Shown: positions 44,791 through 54,790, counted from the stretch's first letter. The stretch: 57,400 nucleotides of DNA from Armatimonadota bacterium (GCA_023511915.1 JAIMAN010000011.1:1-57400); one strand, 5' to 3'. A program made the numbers and translations. Notes: a model not told the origin generated them from the sequence alone.

Positions 44791-45510
44791 ATGCGCACGA
44801 ATTGGGATGTTCTGAGCGCACGGACGCTCGGCGCGCTTGCGCTGCCCGACGCCTGCGAGCGGTGCTTCTGGCTGCACCAACGCATCGGCGCGCCGCCAAC
44901 CCCGTTTCCTAGCATCTTCAGCAGCATCGACTCCTATTCCAAAAAAGTGCTGCAGGCGGCGTTGCAGCACGCCAAGCGCCTGCCCCACTGGTTCGAGCAG
45001 TTCGGGCTGCACGGCGAGCCGTTGCCCTCACCGCACCACAGCTGGTTCAAAATCGCTACAGGACATGGCTCGCTCCAACTGTCAGGGACGCCCGACGAGA
45101 TATTGCGCGCGCCTGACGGTAGCCTAATCATCATCGACTACAAGACCGCCCGCTATAATCCCAAAGACCATTTATGCCCGCTGTATGAGGTGCAGCTAAA
45201 TGTCTACGCACGGATTGCCGAGAACCTCGCACTGCCGCGCAGTGGCTACCCCTTCCCCTGCCGCGTGCGGACACTGGGGCTGATGTGTTACGACCCGCTC
45301 ACGGAAGTTGACCGCCCCGACAAGATTAACACGCGCGGCTTCCTGATGGAGTTCCACGCGCACTGGGTTCCCATCCAGCGCCGTGATGCGTGGATTGATA
45401 ATCTGATCGCGCGCGCGTGGGCAATCCTCTCGCAACCCGCCCCGCCTGATGGCGCAACCACCTGCAAAACCTGCCAAGCCTATCAAGCCATCGCCAACGC
45501 GCTGCCATAG
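44791..45510 (+). CDS. PD-(D/E)XK nuclease family protein (Cas4/RecB-like), cysteine pairs at both ends
   Basis: GTPDEILRAPDGSLIIIDYKTARY...YEVQLNVYARIAENL; CERCFW near N-term, CKTCQAY near C-term. Confidence 0.75.
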   Translation: MRTNWDVLSARTLGALALPDACERCFWLHQRIGAPPTPFPSIFSSIDSYSKKVLQAALQHAKRLPHWFEQFGLHGEPLPSPHHSWFKIATGHGSLQLSGTPDEILRAPDGSLIIIDYKTARYNPKDHLCPLYEVQLNVYARIAENLALPRSGYPFPCRVRTLGLMCYDPLTEVDRPDKINTRGFLMEFHAHWVPIQRRDAWIDNLIARAWAILSQPAPPDGATTCKTCQAYQAIANALP

Positions 45511-45553
45511 AGCAGGTTAAATTTAGGTATACTACCACAGGAGACCGTTTACC

Positions 45554-46000
45554 ATGACCGACGAACGCAGTTTCTTGGACGATCCGCGTCCTGAGGGGCG
45601 TGAGCCGATACCCGCTGAGCGCGTGCCGATGCTGGTCAGTGTGTTCGAGCAGACCGATGCGGTGACGGTGGCGCTGGCGTTCACTGTGCGCGCGGAAGGC
45701 GTGATGCAAAGCGACGCGACCTTCGGCGTGTGGCTCGACGAAGCGCTCGCCCACGAAGACAAACTGGAGACGATGCGCCAACTCGCCGCGCGCCTGCACC
45801 CCATCGTCAACCCCGACTACTACCTGGACCTGATGCTGATTACCCCGCGCGACGCGATGCTCTGGCAGATGGCGACCGAGAACGGCGACCCCATCTTCGC
45901 CCGCGACGAGGAGGACATACAGGCGCAGCTGCACTTGCTGCAGACCCTGCCGCCCATCAGCGACGATGAGCGCGACATCGATGTGATGCGCGTGATGTAG
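45554..46000 (+). CDS. Conserved-looking acidic protein, unknown function
   Basis: ORF with upstream AGGAG and TATACT at 45528-45533; adjacent to rel. Confidence 0.6.
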   Translation: MTDERSFLDDPRPEGREPIPAERVPMLVSVFEQTDAVTVALAFTVRAEGVMQSDATFGVWLDEALAHEDKLETMRQLAARLHPIVNPDYYLDLMLITPRDAMLWQMATENGDPIFARDEEDIQAQLHLLQTLPPISDDERDIDVMRVM

Positions 46001-46001
46001 G

Positions 46002-48227
46002 ATGCAGGCGCTGGATTACGAACTCCCTGAACAGGTCGAATCGCTCATCGAGAAGGTTCGGGACTACGCGCCCGACGCCGATACCTCGCGCATGGTGGAG
46101 GCGTACCTGTTCGCCGAAGAGCGCCACCACGGACAAAAACGCAAAAGCGGGGAGCCGTACATCACGCACCCGCTGGCGGTTGCGCACATCTTGGCAGACC
46201 TGCAGATGGGGGTCAACACCGTCATCGCAGGGCTGCTGCACGATGTGCTGGAAGACACCGCCACAACACCCGAAGAACTCGAACAACGCTTCGGGACAAC
46301 CGTGCGCCAACTGGTGGAGGGCGTCACCAAACTGCACCACTCCGAGCGCAAGATGGAGATTTTCAACGAGGCGAGCCGACGACGCCTAAGCATCGCCAAG
46401 TCCGCCGACAACTTGCGCAAACTGCTGGTGGCGGTCGCCGAAGACCTGCGCGTGATGGTCATCAAACTCGCCGACCGCCTGCACAATATGCAGACGCTCG
46501 ACTCCATGCCGCCCGAAAAGCAGGTGCAAATCGCCGCCGAGACGCTGCAGGTCTACGCCCCACTCGCGCACCGACTGGGCATCTACCAAATCAAGGCGCA
46601 ACTGGACGACCTCGCCTTCAAGTACCTCTACCCGCAAGAGTACCGCGAGGTGAGCCAAAAGGTCGCCCAGACCCGCGCCGAACGCCAGCAGGAGGTGCTG
46701 CACCTGGTGCATACCCTCAAAGAGCGGCTGTGGGAGCGCGGCGTGCGCGCCGATGTGATGGGACGCCCCAAACACCTCTGGAGCATCTTCCGCAAGATGC
46801 AACAGCAGCAACTGGACTACAATCAAATCTACGACATCATCGCGCTGCGCGTGCTGACCGACACGGTAGAGGAGTGCTACATGGCGCTGGGGATTGTTCA
46901 CGAACTGTGGAAGCCGATTCCCGCGCTGTTTTACGACTACATCGCCGCGCCTAAGCCGAATGGGTATCAATCGCTGCACACCAAAGTCATCGGTCCCAAC
47001 GAGCGCACGCTGGAGGTGCAGATTCGCACTTGGCAGATGCACCAAGTCGCCGAGTACGGTGTCGCGGCGCACTGGCGCTACAAAGAGGGCGCGGATCAGA
47101 AGCCCCTGCAACTGCCCTCCCTGCAGCAGCAGTTGCGTGACCTGACTGACTTCAAGAGCAACTTGGAGTTCCTCACCAGCGTCTTCCGCGACATGGCGAC
47201 CGACGAAGTGCTGGTGTTCACCCCGAAGGGCGACCTGATTGACCTACCCGAAGGCTCGACGCCCATCGACTTCGCCTACCGCATCCACACGGAGATAGGG
47301 CATCGCTGCATCGGCGCGCGGGTGAACGGGCGGATTGTGCCGCTGGACTACAAGCTGCGCACGGGCGATGTCGTGGAGATTCTGACGCGCCAGACGCCGC
47401 AGCCGAGCTACGACTGGTTGCGCATCGTGCGCACCTCCAGCGCACGGGGCAAGATTCGCGCTTATTTTCGCGAGGCGCGCCGCGCGGAGTTTATCGCGCA
47501 TGGGCGCAGCGTGCTGGAGCGCGAGCTGGAACGGCTGCGCCTGCCCACCAGCGCGTTCCGCGACGCGCTGCCCGAAATCCTCAAGTCGCTGAACCTGCGC
47601 GCCGAGAACGACCTGTACGCCAGTATCGGCGAGGGACTAACCAGCGTGCAGGCGGTCGTGCAGCGCGTGCGCGGCGTTTCGCCGCCCGCCCCAGCCCCGA
47701 CTCAAGAGTCGCCGCCCGCGCCCGCCACAGCAGGACGCGAAATCCGCGCGATGCAAATCGAGGACGCCGATGGCTACATGACCCGACGCGCCACCTGCTG
47801 CTACCCGCTGCCGGGCGACGAGCTGCGCGGCTACATCTCGCGCGGGCGCGGCATCATCGTGCATCGCGCCGCATGCCCGAACCTGCGCGCCCTCGAAGAC
47901 AAGGAACCCGAACGCATCATGCACATCGAGTGGCTGGCGCACAAAGACCATACCTACCCCGCCGCACTGCGCTTCGAGACGCTCGACCGCCCTGGCGTGC
48001 TGGGCGACATCACCACGATTCTGGGCACAGCGGGCGTCAATATCGCCGATGTGCGCGTCAAACGCACGCCGAACCTCACGGCGCAGGTGGACATGGTGGT
48101 GCAGGTTCACAGCGCGACCGAGCTGCGCGCGATCACCCAGAAACTCGCCTCGCTGGAAGATGTGTTGGCGGTCTCACGCATTATGGAGGGCAAAGGCAAG
48201 GATGCGAGCCGTCGTGCAACGAGTTAG
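46002..48227 (+). CDS. rel: (p)ppGpp synthetase/hydrolase RelA/SpoT (HD, synthetase, TGS, ACT)
   Basis: [75 protein letters not shown]-terminal ACT-like region. Confidence 0.97.
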   Translation: MQALDYELPEQVESLIEKVRDYAPDADTSRMVEAYLFAEERHHGQKRKSGEPYITHPLAVAHILADLQMGVNTVIAGLLHDVLEDTATTPEELEQRFGTTVRQLVEGVTKLHHSERKMEIFNEASRRRLSIAKSADNLRKLLVAVAEDLRVMVIKLADRLHNMQTLDSMPPEKQVQIAAETLQVYAPLAHRLGIYQIKAQLDDLAFKYLYPQEYREVSQKVAQTRAERQQEVLHLVHTLKERLWERGVRADVMGRPKHLWSIFRKMQQQQLDYNQIYDIIALRVLTDTVEECYMALGIVHELWKPIPALFYDYIAAPKPNGYQSLHTKVIGPNERTLEVQIRTWQMHQVAEYGVAAHWRYKEGADQKPLQLPSLQQQLRDLTDFKSNLEFLTSVFRDMATDEVLVFTPKGDLIDLPEGSTPIDFAYRIHTEIGHRCIGARVNGRIVPLDYKLRTGDVVEILTRQTPQPSYDWLRIVRTSSARGKIRAYFREARRAEFIAHGRSVLERELERLRLPTSAFRDALPEILKSLNLRAENDLYASIGEGLTSVQAVVQRVRGVSPPAPAPTQESPPAPATAGREIRAMQIEDADGYMTRRATCCYPLPGDELRGYISRGRGIIVHRAACPNLRALEDKEPERIMHIEWLAHKDHTYPAALRFETLDRPGVLGDITTILGTAGVNIADVRVKRTPNLTAQVDMVVQVHSATELRAITQKLASLEDVLAVSRIMEGKGKDASRRATS

Positions 48228-48654
48228 GTGGGCAGAAGTGGAGGTAGACGGGCGCGTCGTCGGGCGCATCGAGCAGGGCGCGCTCGTGCTGCTCGGCGTC
48301 CATCAGTCGGACACAGAGGCAGATGCCCGCTGGCTCGCCCAGAAACTCGCGCACCTGCGCTTCTTTGAAGACGAGCAAGGTAAGCTGAACCTCAGCGTGC
48401 TGGAGGTCGGCGGCGCGATGCTGGTCGTCTCTAACTTCACCCTGTACGGCGACTGCCGCAAAGGGCGACGCCCCAGCTTCGCCGAGTCCGCCCCCTACGA
48501 GCGGGGCGAGACGCTCTACTGCCAGCTCTGCGACGCCCTCCGCACGGAGGGCGTGCCCGTACACACAGGCGTCTACGGCGCATCCATGCAAGTACGCCTG
48601 CAAAACGACGGACCCGTGACGCTGATTGTAGAGACGCCTTGCAACGAAAGCTAA
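48202..48654 (+). CDS. dtd: D-aminoacyl-tRNA deacylase
   Basis: [68 protein letters not shown]. Confidence 0.95.
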   Translation: MRAVVQRVRWAEVEVDGRVVGRIEQGALVLLGVHQSDTEADARWLAQKLAHLRFFEDEQGKLNLSVLEVGGAMLVVSNFTLYGDCRKGRRPSFAESAPYERGETLYCQLCDALRTEGVPVHTGVYGASMQVRLQNDGPVTLIVETPCNES

Positions 48655-48655
48655 C

Positions 48656-48940
48656 TTATTGCATCCCTGCCGATGCGCCTGCAAGAGCGACGACGAGTAT
48701 AAACCACACAATTGCGCCTACACAACCTATCGCGAAGAGCACAGTGGCAATAATCCCCAGAATACGCCCTGCGACCACCATCCCGCGCGTGCTCGGGTCG
48801 CCGAAGCCTTGGTCAAGCTCCCGAAGCGCATTATTGCCCATAATCCATGCCACGATACCGAGTGGTGCGCACAGTACGATTCCCAAAATTCCCAGCACCA
48901 GTATCAAGGTCGCATTCGAGCTACCGCTTCCGTTGGACAT
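48656..48940 (-). CDS. DUF4190-type small membrane protein
   Basis: LILVLGILGIVLCAPLGIVAWIMGNNALRELDQG...RGMVVAGRILGIIATVLF; AGGAGGTGCG upstream of ATG 48940. Confidence 0.8.
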   Translation of the reverse strand: MSNGSGSSNATLILVLGILGIVLCAPLGIVAWIMGNNALRELDQGFGDPSTRGMVVAGRILGIIATVLFAIGCVGAIVWFILVVALAGASAGMQ

Positions 48941-49038
48941 ATCGCACCTCCTGTAGGATATAGCTTCGGCTTGCTCCAAACGACTCCTGCCAGATTGATT
49001 TGCACGGATTGATTGCCTTTGGGTACTCTTAACGCGCT

Positions 49039-49065
49039 CTTTACATACGCACAGGTATTGTAAAG
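49039..49065 (+). promoter_or_regulatory. Inverted repeat, possible operator
   Basis: CTTTACA - tacgcacaggtat - TGTAAAG immediately upstream of the metallophosphoesterase start. Confidence 0.4.
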
Positions 49066-49069
49066 AATT

Positions 49070-50053
49070 ATGGAGGAGCCAATGGAGAAACTCACTCGGC
49101 GCGAGGCGCTGAAAGGAATCGGCGCGGCGACTTTGGGCACGGCGGCATGGCTGACACTGCGCAGCGCAGGCGACGCCTCGCCCAACCCGCAACGCAAGCG
49201 CGTGCTGCGCCTCGCGCACCTGACCGATATCCATGTCGCGCCCGAAGGCGTCTCGGTGCGCGGGCTGCTGGACTGCCTCAAGACCGTCCACGACATGCCC
49301 GACCGCCCCCAGCTGATCCTCAACGGCGGCGACTGCGTCTCGGATGTGTTCGCCCAGAACGAGGAGCGCGCCAAAGTGCTGTTTGACCTGTGGATGCGCA
49401 TCGTCAAGGAGCGCAGCGAAATCCCCATCCGTCACTGCATCGGCAACCACGATGTGTGGGGCTGGGACAAATCGCGCAGCGGCTGCACGGGCGACGAGCC
49501 CAAGTTCGGCAAAAAGTGGGTGATGGAACTCTACGAGCTGGAGAAACCCTACTACAGCTTCGAACAGGCAGGCTGGAAGTTTATCGTGCTGGACGGCACT
49601 TTCCCGCACGGCAACGGCTACAAGGCACGGCTGGATAACGAGCAGTTCGAGTGGCTCAAGGCGGAGCTGCAGCGCACGCCCGCCACGACCCCCGTGCTGG
49701 TGCTGTCGCATATGCCCATCGTCTCCGCCTGCGCGCTGTTCGACGGCGACAACGAAAAATCGGGCGACTGGGTGGTTCCGGGCGCGTGGGTGCATATTGA
49801 CGCGCGGCGCATCGTGGAGCTGTTCTACCAACACAAAAATGTGAAGCTGTGCCTGAGTGGGCACATCCACCTGTTTGACCGCGTGGTCTACAACGGCGTG
49901 ACCTACATCTGCAACGGGGCGGTCAGCGGCGGGTGGTGGCGTGGCAACTATCACCAGACGCCGCCAGGCTGGGGCTTGGTGGATCTCTACGACGACGGCT
50001 CGTTCGAACACGAGTATCGTAGCTACCCGTTCCCTGTCCCGACAAGCGGTTAG
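49070..50053 (+). CDS. Calcineurin-like metallophosphoesterase, possible Tat-like N-terminus (start may be 49082)
   Basis: RREALKGIGAATLGTAAWL; LAHLTDIHVAPEG, LNGGDCVSD, CIGNHDVWG, LSHMPIVS, CLSGHIHLFDR. Confidence 0.9.
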   Translation: MEEPMEKLTRREALKGIGAATLGTAAWLTLRSAGDASPNPQRKRVLRLAHLTDIHVAPEGVSVRGLLDCLKTVHDMPDRPQLILNGGDCVSDVFAQNEERAKVLFDLWMRIVKERSEIPIRHCIGNHDVWGWDKSRSGCTGDEPKFGKKWVMELYELEKPYYSFEQAGWKFIVLDGTFPHGNGYKARLDNEQFEWLKAELQRTPATTPVLVLSHMPIVSACALFDGDNEKSGDWVVPGAWVHIDARRIVELFYQHKNVKLCLSGHIHLFDRVVYNGVTYICNGAVSGGWWRGNYHQTPPGWGLVDLYDDGSFEHEYRSYPFPVPTSG

Positions 50054-50090
50054 GTAAGCTTCGCGCGCCTGTCCGCCGACAATAGCCTTT

Positions 50091-51398
50091 GTGGACTGGC
50101 AGGCGGCGAAGGACGCGGTGCGTGCGGTAGACCCCGTGCGCATCCACGGGCGCGTGGTCGGCGCGGTCGGGCTGCTCATCGAATCGCAGGGACCGCCCGC
50201 GAAGCTCGGCGAAATCTGCCTGATAGAGCGCGGCAGGCACGAGCCGCCGCTGCAGGTGGAGGTGGTCGGCTTCCGCAACGGGCGCACGCTGCTGACCCCG
50301 CTGGGCGAACTGACGGGCGTCGCGCCGGGCAGCGAGGTCATCCCGACGCGCCAGACTGCCTCGGTGGGCGTGTCGGACGCGCTGCTGGGGCGCGTGCTGG
50401 ACGGGCTGGGCGACCCCATCGACGGCAAGCCCGCCCCACCGATTGACCGCCGCTATCCACTGCTCGCCGAAGCGCCCCCTGCGCTGGAACGCCCCCCGCT
50501 GCGCACGCCCCTGCCGCTCGGCGTGCGCGCCATCGACGCCCTGCTCACCTGCGCCTATGGACAGCGCGTCGGCATCTTCGCGGGCAGCGGCGTCGGCAAA
50601 AGCACGCTGATGGGCATGATCGCCCGCAACACCACCGCCGAAGTGAATGTGATTGCACTGATTGGCGAGCGCGGACGCGAAGTGCGCGAGTTCATCGAGG
50701 ACAGCCTCGGCGAGCAAGGGCTGCAACGCTCCGTGCTGGTGGTCGCCACCTCCGACCAGCCCGCGATTGTGCGCCAGAAAGCCGCCTTCACCGCCACCGC
50801 GATTGCCGAATACTTCCGCGATCAGGGCAAGCAGGTGCTGCTAATGATGGACTCGCTGACGCGCTTGGCGATGGCGCAGCGCGAGATCGGGCTGTCGGCA
50901 GGCGAGCCGCCCGCCGCGCGCGGCTACACCCCCTCCGTGTTCGCCCTGATGCCCCGACTGCTGGAACGCGCGGGCAACAGCGCACACGGCAGCATCACCG
51001 CGCTCTACACCGTGCTGGTGGACGGCGACGACCTGAACGACCCCATCGCCGACACCGCCCGCGCGATTCTGGACGGACACATCGTGCTGTCGCGTGCGCT
51101 CACCCAGCAGGGGCACTACCCGCCGATCGATGTGCTGGCGAGCCTCTCGCGCGTGATGCCCAACATCGTCGCGTCCGAACACCTCAACTCCGCCAACCGC
51201 CTGCGCCAACTGCTCGCCGCCTACCGCGACGCCGAAGACCTGATTGCGATTGGCGCGTACCAGCAGGGCGCGAACCCGCTGGTAGACCGCGCCGTCGCCC
51301 GCATGGACGCCATCCGCCAGTTCCTGCGCCAATCCCGCGACGAACAGCCCACCTTTGAAGAGACGCTGCAGGGACTGCATGCGCTGGTAGGAGATTAG
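50091..51398 (+). CDS. fliI: FliI/YscN-family type III export ATPase (GTG start)
   Basis: GIFAGSGVGKSTLMGMIARNT, ALIGERGREVREFIEDSLGEQGLQRSVLVVATSDQPA, LLMMDSLTRLAMAQREIGLSAGEPPAARGYTPSVFALMPRLLERAG. Confidence 0.92.
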   Translation: MDWQAAKDAVRAVDPVRIHGRVVGAVGLLIESQGPPAKLGEICLIERGRHEPPLQVEVVGFRNGRTLLTPLGELTGVAPGSEVIPTRQTASVGVSDALLGRVLDGLGDPIDGKPAPPIDRRYPLLAEAPPALERPPLRTPLPLGVRAIDALLTCAYGQRVGIFAGSGVGKSTLMGMIARNTTAEVNVIALIGERGREVREFIEDSLGEQGLQRSVLVVATSDQPAIVRQKAAFTATAIAEYFRDQGKQVLLMMDSLTRLAMAQREIGLSAGEPPAARGYTPSVFALMPRLLERAGNSAHGSITALYTVLVDGDDLNDPIADTARAILDGHIVLSRALTQQGHYPPIDVLASLSRVMPNIVASEHLNSANRLRQLLAAYRDAEDLIAIGAYQQGANPLVDRAVARMDAIRQFLRQSRDEQPTFEETLQGLHALVGD

Positions 51399-51436
51399 AA
51401 GCAACGAACTCTCACCCGCTTGCAGACGGGCAGACT

Positions 51437-51495
51437 TTTGGAGTGCGGAAGCGCAGCTTCCGCGCTTGCTGAAGCTGACGCTTCAGCACTCCAAA
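51437..51495. repeat. Second palindromic element type: outer inverted repeat with two inner hairpins
   Basis: TTTGGAGTGC - GGAAGC gca GCTTCC - GCTGAAGC tgac GCTTCAGC - ACTCCAAA. Confidence 0.85.
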
Positions 51496-51510
51496 CAGGT
51501 CAGCGCGCGG

Positions 51511-51552
51511 CTCCCCTCGCCCATACTGTGGGAGAGGGGCTGGGAGTGAGGG
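51511..51552. repeat. G/C-rich hairpin repeat of the CTCCCCTCGCCC...GGGAGAGGGGCTGGGAGTGAGGG type
   Basis: CCCCTCGCCCA-TAC-TGTGGGAGAGGGG stem with GGGAGTGAGGG tail, between convergent genes. Confidence 0.65.
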
Positions 51553-51559
51553 CACACGC

Positions 51560-52177
51560 TCAGACAATAAACAACCGCCCCACCCGCACCGTGCGATTCG
51601 GTCGCTCCAGCGGGGCAATCGTGTCGCTTGGCTGCAGCAGCTTGCGCACGCGATAGGTGTAGCCGAACGCCGAATTGGGCGACTCGATTGGCTCGCGATA
51701 GACTTCCAATTGCCGATGCTCCAAGTCAACAATCCAGTATTCGGGGATGCCCGCCTTGGCGTACAGGCTGGTCTTCACCGTGCGGTCATAGGGCAGGCTG
51801 CTGTGCGCGACCTCAATCACCAGCACGGCATAGGCGGGGTGGGCGTGTTTGTAATCCGCAGGCTTGCCCTTCACGACAGCAAGGTCGGGCATAGGCTCAC
51901 TCTCGCCCAGCGCGAGAGGGCTTTGCTCCCGTACATGGTAACCCTTACCGAACAATCGTTGTATACGCTCACGCAGTTCCGTCGTTTGTGCCACATGTTC
52001 GGGACCTATCGGAACCATCGTTACAATCTCCCCTTCAATCAGCTCCGTGCGTTCGTCTTCGCGCAGGATGCCCACTTCTGCCATGCGGTAATACTCCTCG
52101 CGCGTGAATTTGCGTCGCGGCAGGGTCGCCGCTACCGACTCAGACGCTTTCCCCACAAGCACTTCTGCAGTCATCAC
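51560..52177 (-). CDS. Uma2-family endonuclease-like protein (DUF820)
   Basis: RKFTREEYYRMAEVGILREDERTELIEGEIVTMVPIGPEH...PMPDLAVVKG...AVLVIEVAHSSLPYDRTVKTSLYAKAGIPEYWIVDLEHRQLEVYREP. Confidence 0.92.
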   Translation of the reverse strand: MMTAEVLVGKASESVAATLPRRKFTREEYYRMAEVGILREDERTELIEGEIVTMVPIGPEHVAQTTELRERIQRLFGKGYHVREQSPLALGESEPMPDLAVVKGKPADYKHAHPAYAVLVIEVAHSSLPYDRTVKTSLYAKAGIPEYWIVDLEHRQLEVYREPIESPNSAFGYTYRVRKLLQPSDTIAPLERPNRTVRVGRLFIV

Positions 52178-52235
52178 GCGAGACTATACCCCAACCCGAC
52201 AGGAGTCCGCCCCTGCCCCGCGAATCTCGCTCCCG

Positions 52236-53048
52236 ATGACCCTCGCCTTGCGTGGGCTAACGATGGCGCTGCTGCTGGCGCTGGCGGCGATTACCTTCAC
52301 GCCGCTGGTGTGGCTGCTTGCCGCCGCGCTCAAAGCGCCCGAAGACCTCTTCTCCTACACCTTCTTCTCGCCCAACCCCAGCCTGAAAAACTTCTACGAC
52401 CTGTTCACGCAGGTGGACTTTCTGCGCTTCGTCGCCAACAGCGTGTTCGTCGCGTGCGCGGGGGTGGTGATTCAGCTCTTCTTCTCGTCGCTGGCGGGCT
52501 TCGCGCTCGCCAAGTACGAGTTTCGCGGCAAGCGGGCGATTACGCTGCTGATGCTGGCAACGCTGCTGATTCCTGGGCAGGTAACGCTCGCGCCGACCTA
52601 CGAGCTGATTTACCGATTGGGACTGGTGGACACCTACGCGGGGCTGCTGATCCCAGGCGCGGTGAGCGTGTTCGGCATCTTCCTGTTCCGACAAGCGATG
52701 CTGAGCGTGCCGACGGAGCTGATTCACGCCGCGCGCATCGACGGCTGCTCCGAGTTCCAGATTTACTGGCAGGTGGTGATTCCGACCGTGCGCCCGATGA
52801 TTGGCGCGTTCGTGCTGATTGCGTTCATGGGGCAGTGGAACTCGTTTTTGTGGCCGCAGATTATCCTGCACAGCGCGGAGCGGTTCACCCTGCCGATTGC
52901 GCTGACGCAGATGGTGGGCATCTATCAGCAGCAGTACGGGATGCTTATGGCGGGCACGCTGCTGAGCATCCTGCCCGTGATGGCGCTGTTTTTGTACCTG
53001 CAGCGCGAGTTCGTGGCGGGCTTGACCGCAGGCGCGGTGAAGGGCTGA
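52236..53048 (+). CDS. Carbohydrate ABC transporter permease (MalG family)
   Basis: TM segments; IPGAVSVFGIFLFRQAMLSVPTELIHAARIDGCSEFQIYWQVVIPTVRPMIGAFVLIAFMGQWNSFLWP. Confidence 0.9.
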   Translation: MTLALRGLTMALLLALAAITFTPLVWLLAAALKAPEDLFSYTFFSPNPSLKNFYDLFTQVDFLRFVANSVFVACAGVVIQLFFSSLAGFALAKYEFRGKRAITLLMLATLLIPGQVTLAPTYELIYRLGLVDTYAGLLIPGAVSVFGIFLFRQAMLSVPTELIHAARIDGCSEFQIYWQVVIPTVRPMIGAFVLIAFMGQWNSFLWPQIILHSAERFTLPIALTQMVGIYQQQYGMLMAGTLLSILPVMALFLYLQREFVAGLTAGAVKG

Positions 53049-53057
53049 AGGGGCAGC

Positions 53058-53972
53058 TCACCCCACCACGCCGCGTATTGCCCCCACCGATTCAAAACCG
53101 TGCGCCGTGAGGTAGTCGCGCAGCCCCTGCACGATTTCGGTCGCCAGCGTCGGCTGCACATAGTTCGCCGTGCCGACCTGTATCGCGTGCGCGCCCAGCA
53201 GGATGAACTCGATGGCGTCCTCCACGCTGCTGATGCCCCCGACGCCAATCAGGGGCGTGTCGGGCAAGGCGTGACGCACGCGCCAGAGGTGATACTGCGC
53301 AATGGGCTTGATCGCGGGTCCCGACAGCCCGCCGACCTTGCTCGCGAGGCGAAACTGGCGCGTGCTGGGGTCAACCGCAACGCCCAGTAGGGTGTTGATG
53401 AGGCACACGATGTCCGCGCCCGCGTCGACGGCCGCCTGTGCCGAAGGCGTGATGTCGCCCGCGTTCGGCGAGAGCTTGGCGATCAGCGGCAGGTCGGTCG
53501 TCTGGCGCACAGCGGCGACCACCTGCGCCGTCAGGTCGGGCTGCACGCCGAACTCCATGCCCCCACGCGCTTGGTTGGGACACGAGAGGTTCAACTCCAG
53601 CGCGGCGACGCCCCCCGCGCGGGCAAGTTTCGCCGCGACCTGCACATACTCATCGACGGTCTCCCCCGCAACGCTGGCAATGACCGTTGCGCCCGTTTCA
53701 CGCAGGCGCGGCAGCGTCTCCACCAGAAACGCATCGACGCCGTCGTTCTGCAGCCCGATGGCGTTCAGCATCCCTGCGGGCGTTTCCGCCACGCGCGGGG
53801 GCGGGTTGCCCATACGCGGCGCGAGCGTTAGGCTCTTGGTCACCACCGCGCCGAGTTGCGCCAAATCCACCCAGTCGCGATACTCCAGCCCGTAGCCGAA
53901 AGTGCCCGCCGCGACCATGACAGGGTTGCGCAAGTGCAACTTTCCAAGCGAAACTTGCACATCAGGCGTCAT
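53058..53972 (-). CDS. pyrD: Dihydroorotate dehydrogenase, class 1B catalytic subunit
   Basis: LRNPVMVAAGTFGYGLEYRDWVDLAQLGAVVTKSLT, LNLSCPN, LPLIAKLSPN, GLSGPAIKPIA, GVGGISSVEDAIEFILLGAHAIQVGTA. Confidence 0.95.
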   Translation of the reverse strand: MTPDVQVSLGKLHLRNPVMVAAGTFGYGLEYRDWVDLAQLGAVVTKSLTLAPRMGNPPPRVAETPAGMLNAIGLQNDGVDAFLVETLPRLRETGATVIASVAGETVDEYVQVAAKLARAGGVAALELNLSCPNQARGGMEFGVQPDLTAQVVAAVRQTTDLPLIAKLSPNAGDITPSAQAAVDAGADIVCLINTLLGVAVDPSTRQFRLASKVGGLSGPAIKPIAQYHLWRVRHALPDTPLIGVGGISSVEDAIEFILLGAHAIQVGTANYVQPTLATEIVQGLRDYLTAHGFESVGAIRGVVG

Positions 53973-54781
53973 TCCCAGACCACCTCCTCGGCGCGGAACA
54001 CGGGACCTTCGGTGCAGGCGCGTTTGTACCACACGCCGCCGTCAGGCGTAGCGACCTTGACGGCACAGCCCAAGCAGACACCCGTTCCACAGGGCATCGG
54101 CGCGTCCAGCGATACCTGGCACGGCACGCCACGCTCGATGCAAATTTGCGCCACAACCCTGAGCATCCGATTCGGACCGCAGGCGTACACTGCCGAGGGG
54201 ATAGGCTCCTGGAGGGCGTCCTGAAGCAGGTCGGTCACATACCCTCGATAGCCCTGCGAGCCGTCGTCGGTGGCGATGCGCACTTCCGCGCCCAGCGCGC
54301 GGAACTCGTCCAGCCCAACCAGCAGGTCGCGCCGTCGTGCGCCCGCCAGAATCAGCAGTTGCTCGCCTGCCTGCAGGGTGGGCGCAAGGCGCGACGCGAA
54401 AAAGCACAGCGGCGGCGCGCCCACCCCGCCCGCCGCCAAAATATGCCGCCGCGCCGTGCGCACAGGCACAAAGTAGCTTCCCAGCGGTCCCAGCGTCTGC
54501 ACCGTAGTGCCAATCGGCTTGAGCGAGAGCAGCTCGGTGAACGCGCTCTGTACCGAGTAGAACACGCTGAATACGCCCTTGTCGGGGTTGGCGCGCAGGA
54601 TGCTGTAGGGGCGTCGCCACAGGGGTGCGTGGGTACGCATCGGGCGCAGCATCACAAACTGCCCCGGCGTCGCCCGCTCGGCAATCGGCGGCGCGTGCAG
54701 GATCAGCTCATATTGGTTCGTGGCGCGTTGGCGATGCTCCACCACCACCGCAGGCAGCTCGTAGCGCGTCATCAGGTACAA
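53969..54781 (-). CDS. pyrK: Dihydroorotate dehydrogenase electron transfer subunit PyrK
   Basis: TPGQFVMLRP, LWRRPYSI, AAGGVGAPPLCFFA, MPCGTGVCLGCAVKV; ATGA overlap with pyrD. Confidence 0.93.
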   Translation of the reverse strand: MYLMTRYELPAVVVEHRQRATNQYELILHAPPIAERATPGQFVMLRPMRTHAPLWRRPYSILRANPDKGVFSVFYSVQSAFTELLSLKPIGTTVQTLGPLGSYFVPVRTARRHILAAGGVGAPPLCFFASRLAPTLQAGEQLLILAGARRRDLLVGLDEFRALGAEVRIATDDGSQGYRGYVTDLLQDALQEPIPSAVYACGPNRMLRVVAQICIERGVPCQVSLDAPMPCGTGVCLGCAVKVATPDGGVWYKRACTEGPVFRAEEVVWE

Positions 54782-54790
54782 GTGTACCTG

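Noticed and set aside
48656-50428. 590-aa minus-strand ORF
   Set aside because: Only its last 94 codons (DUF4190 protein, start 48940) are plausible; the rest is antisense to the metallophosphoesterase.
51710-53110. 466-aa plus-strand ORF
   Set aside because: Antisense to Uma2 and out of frame with the MalG permease; no domain.
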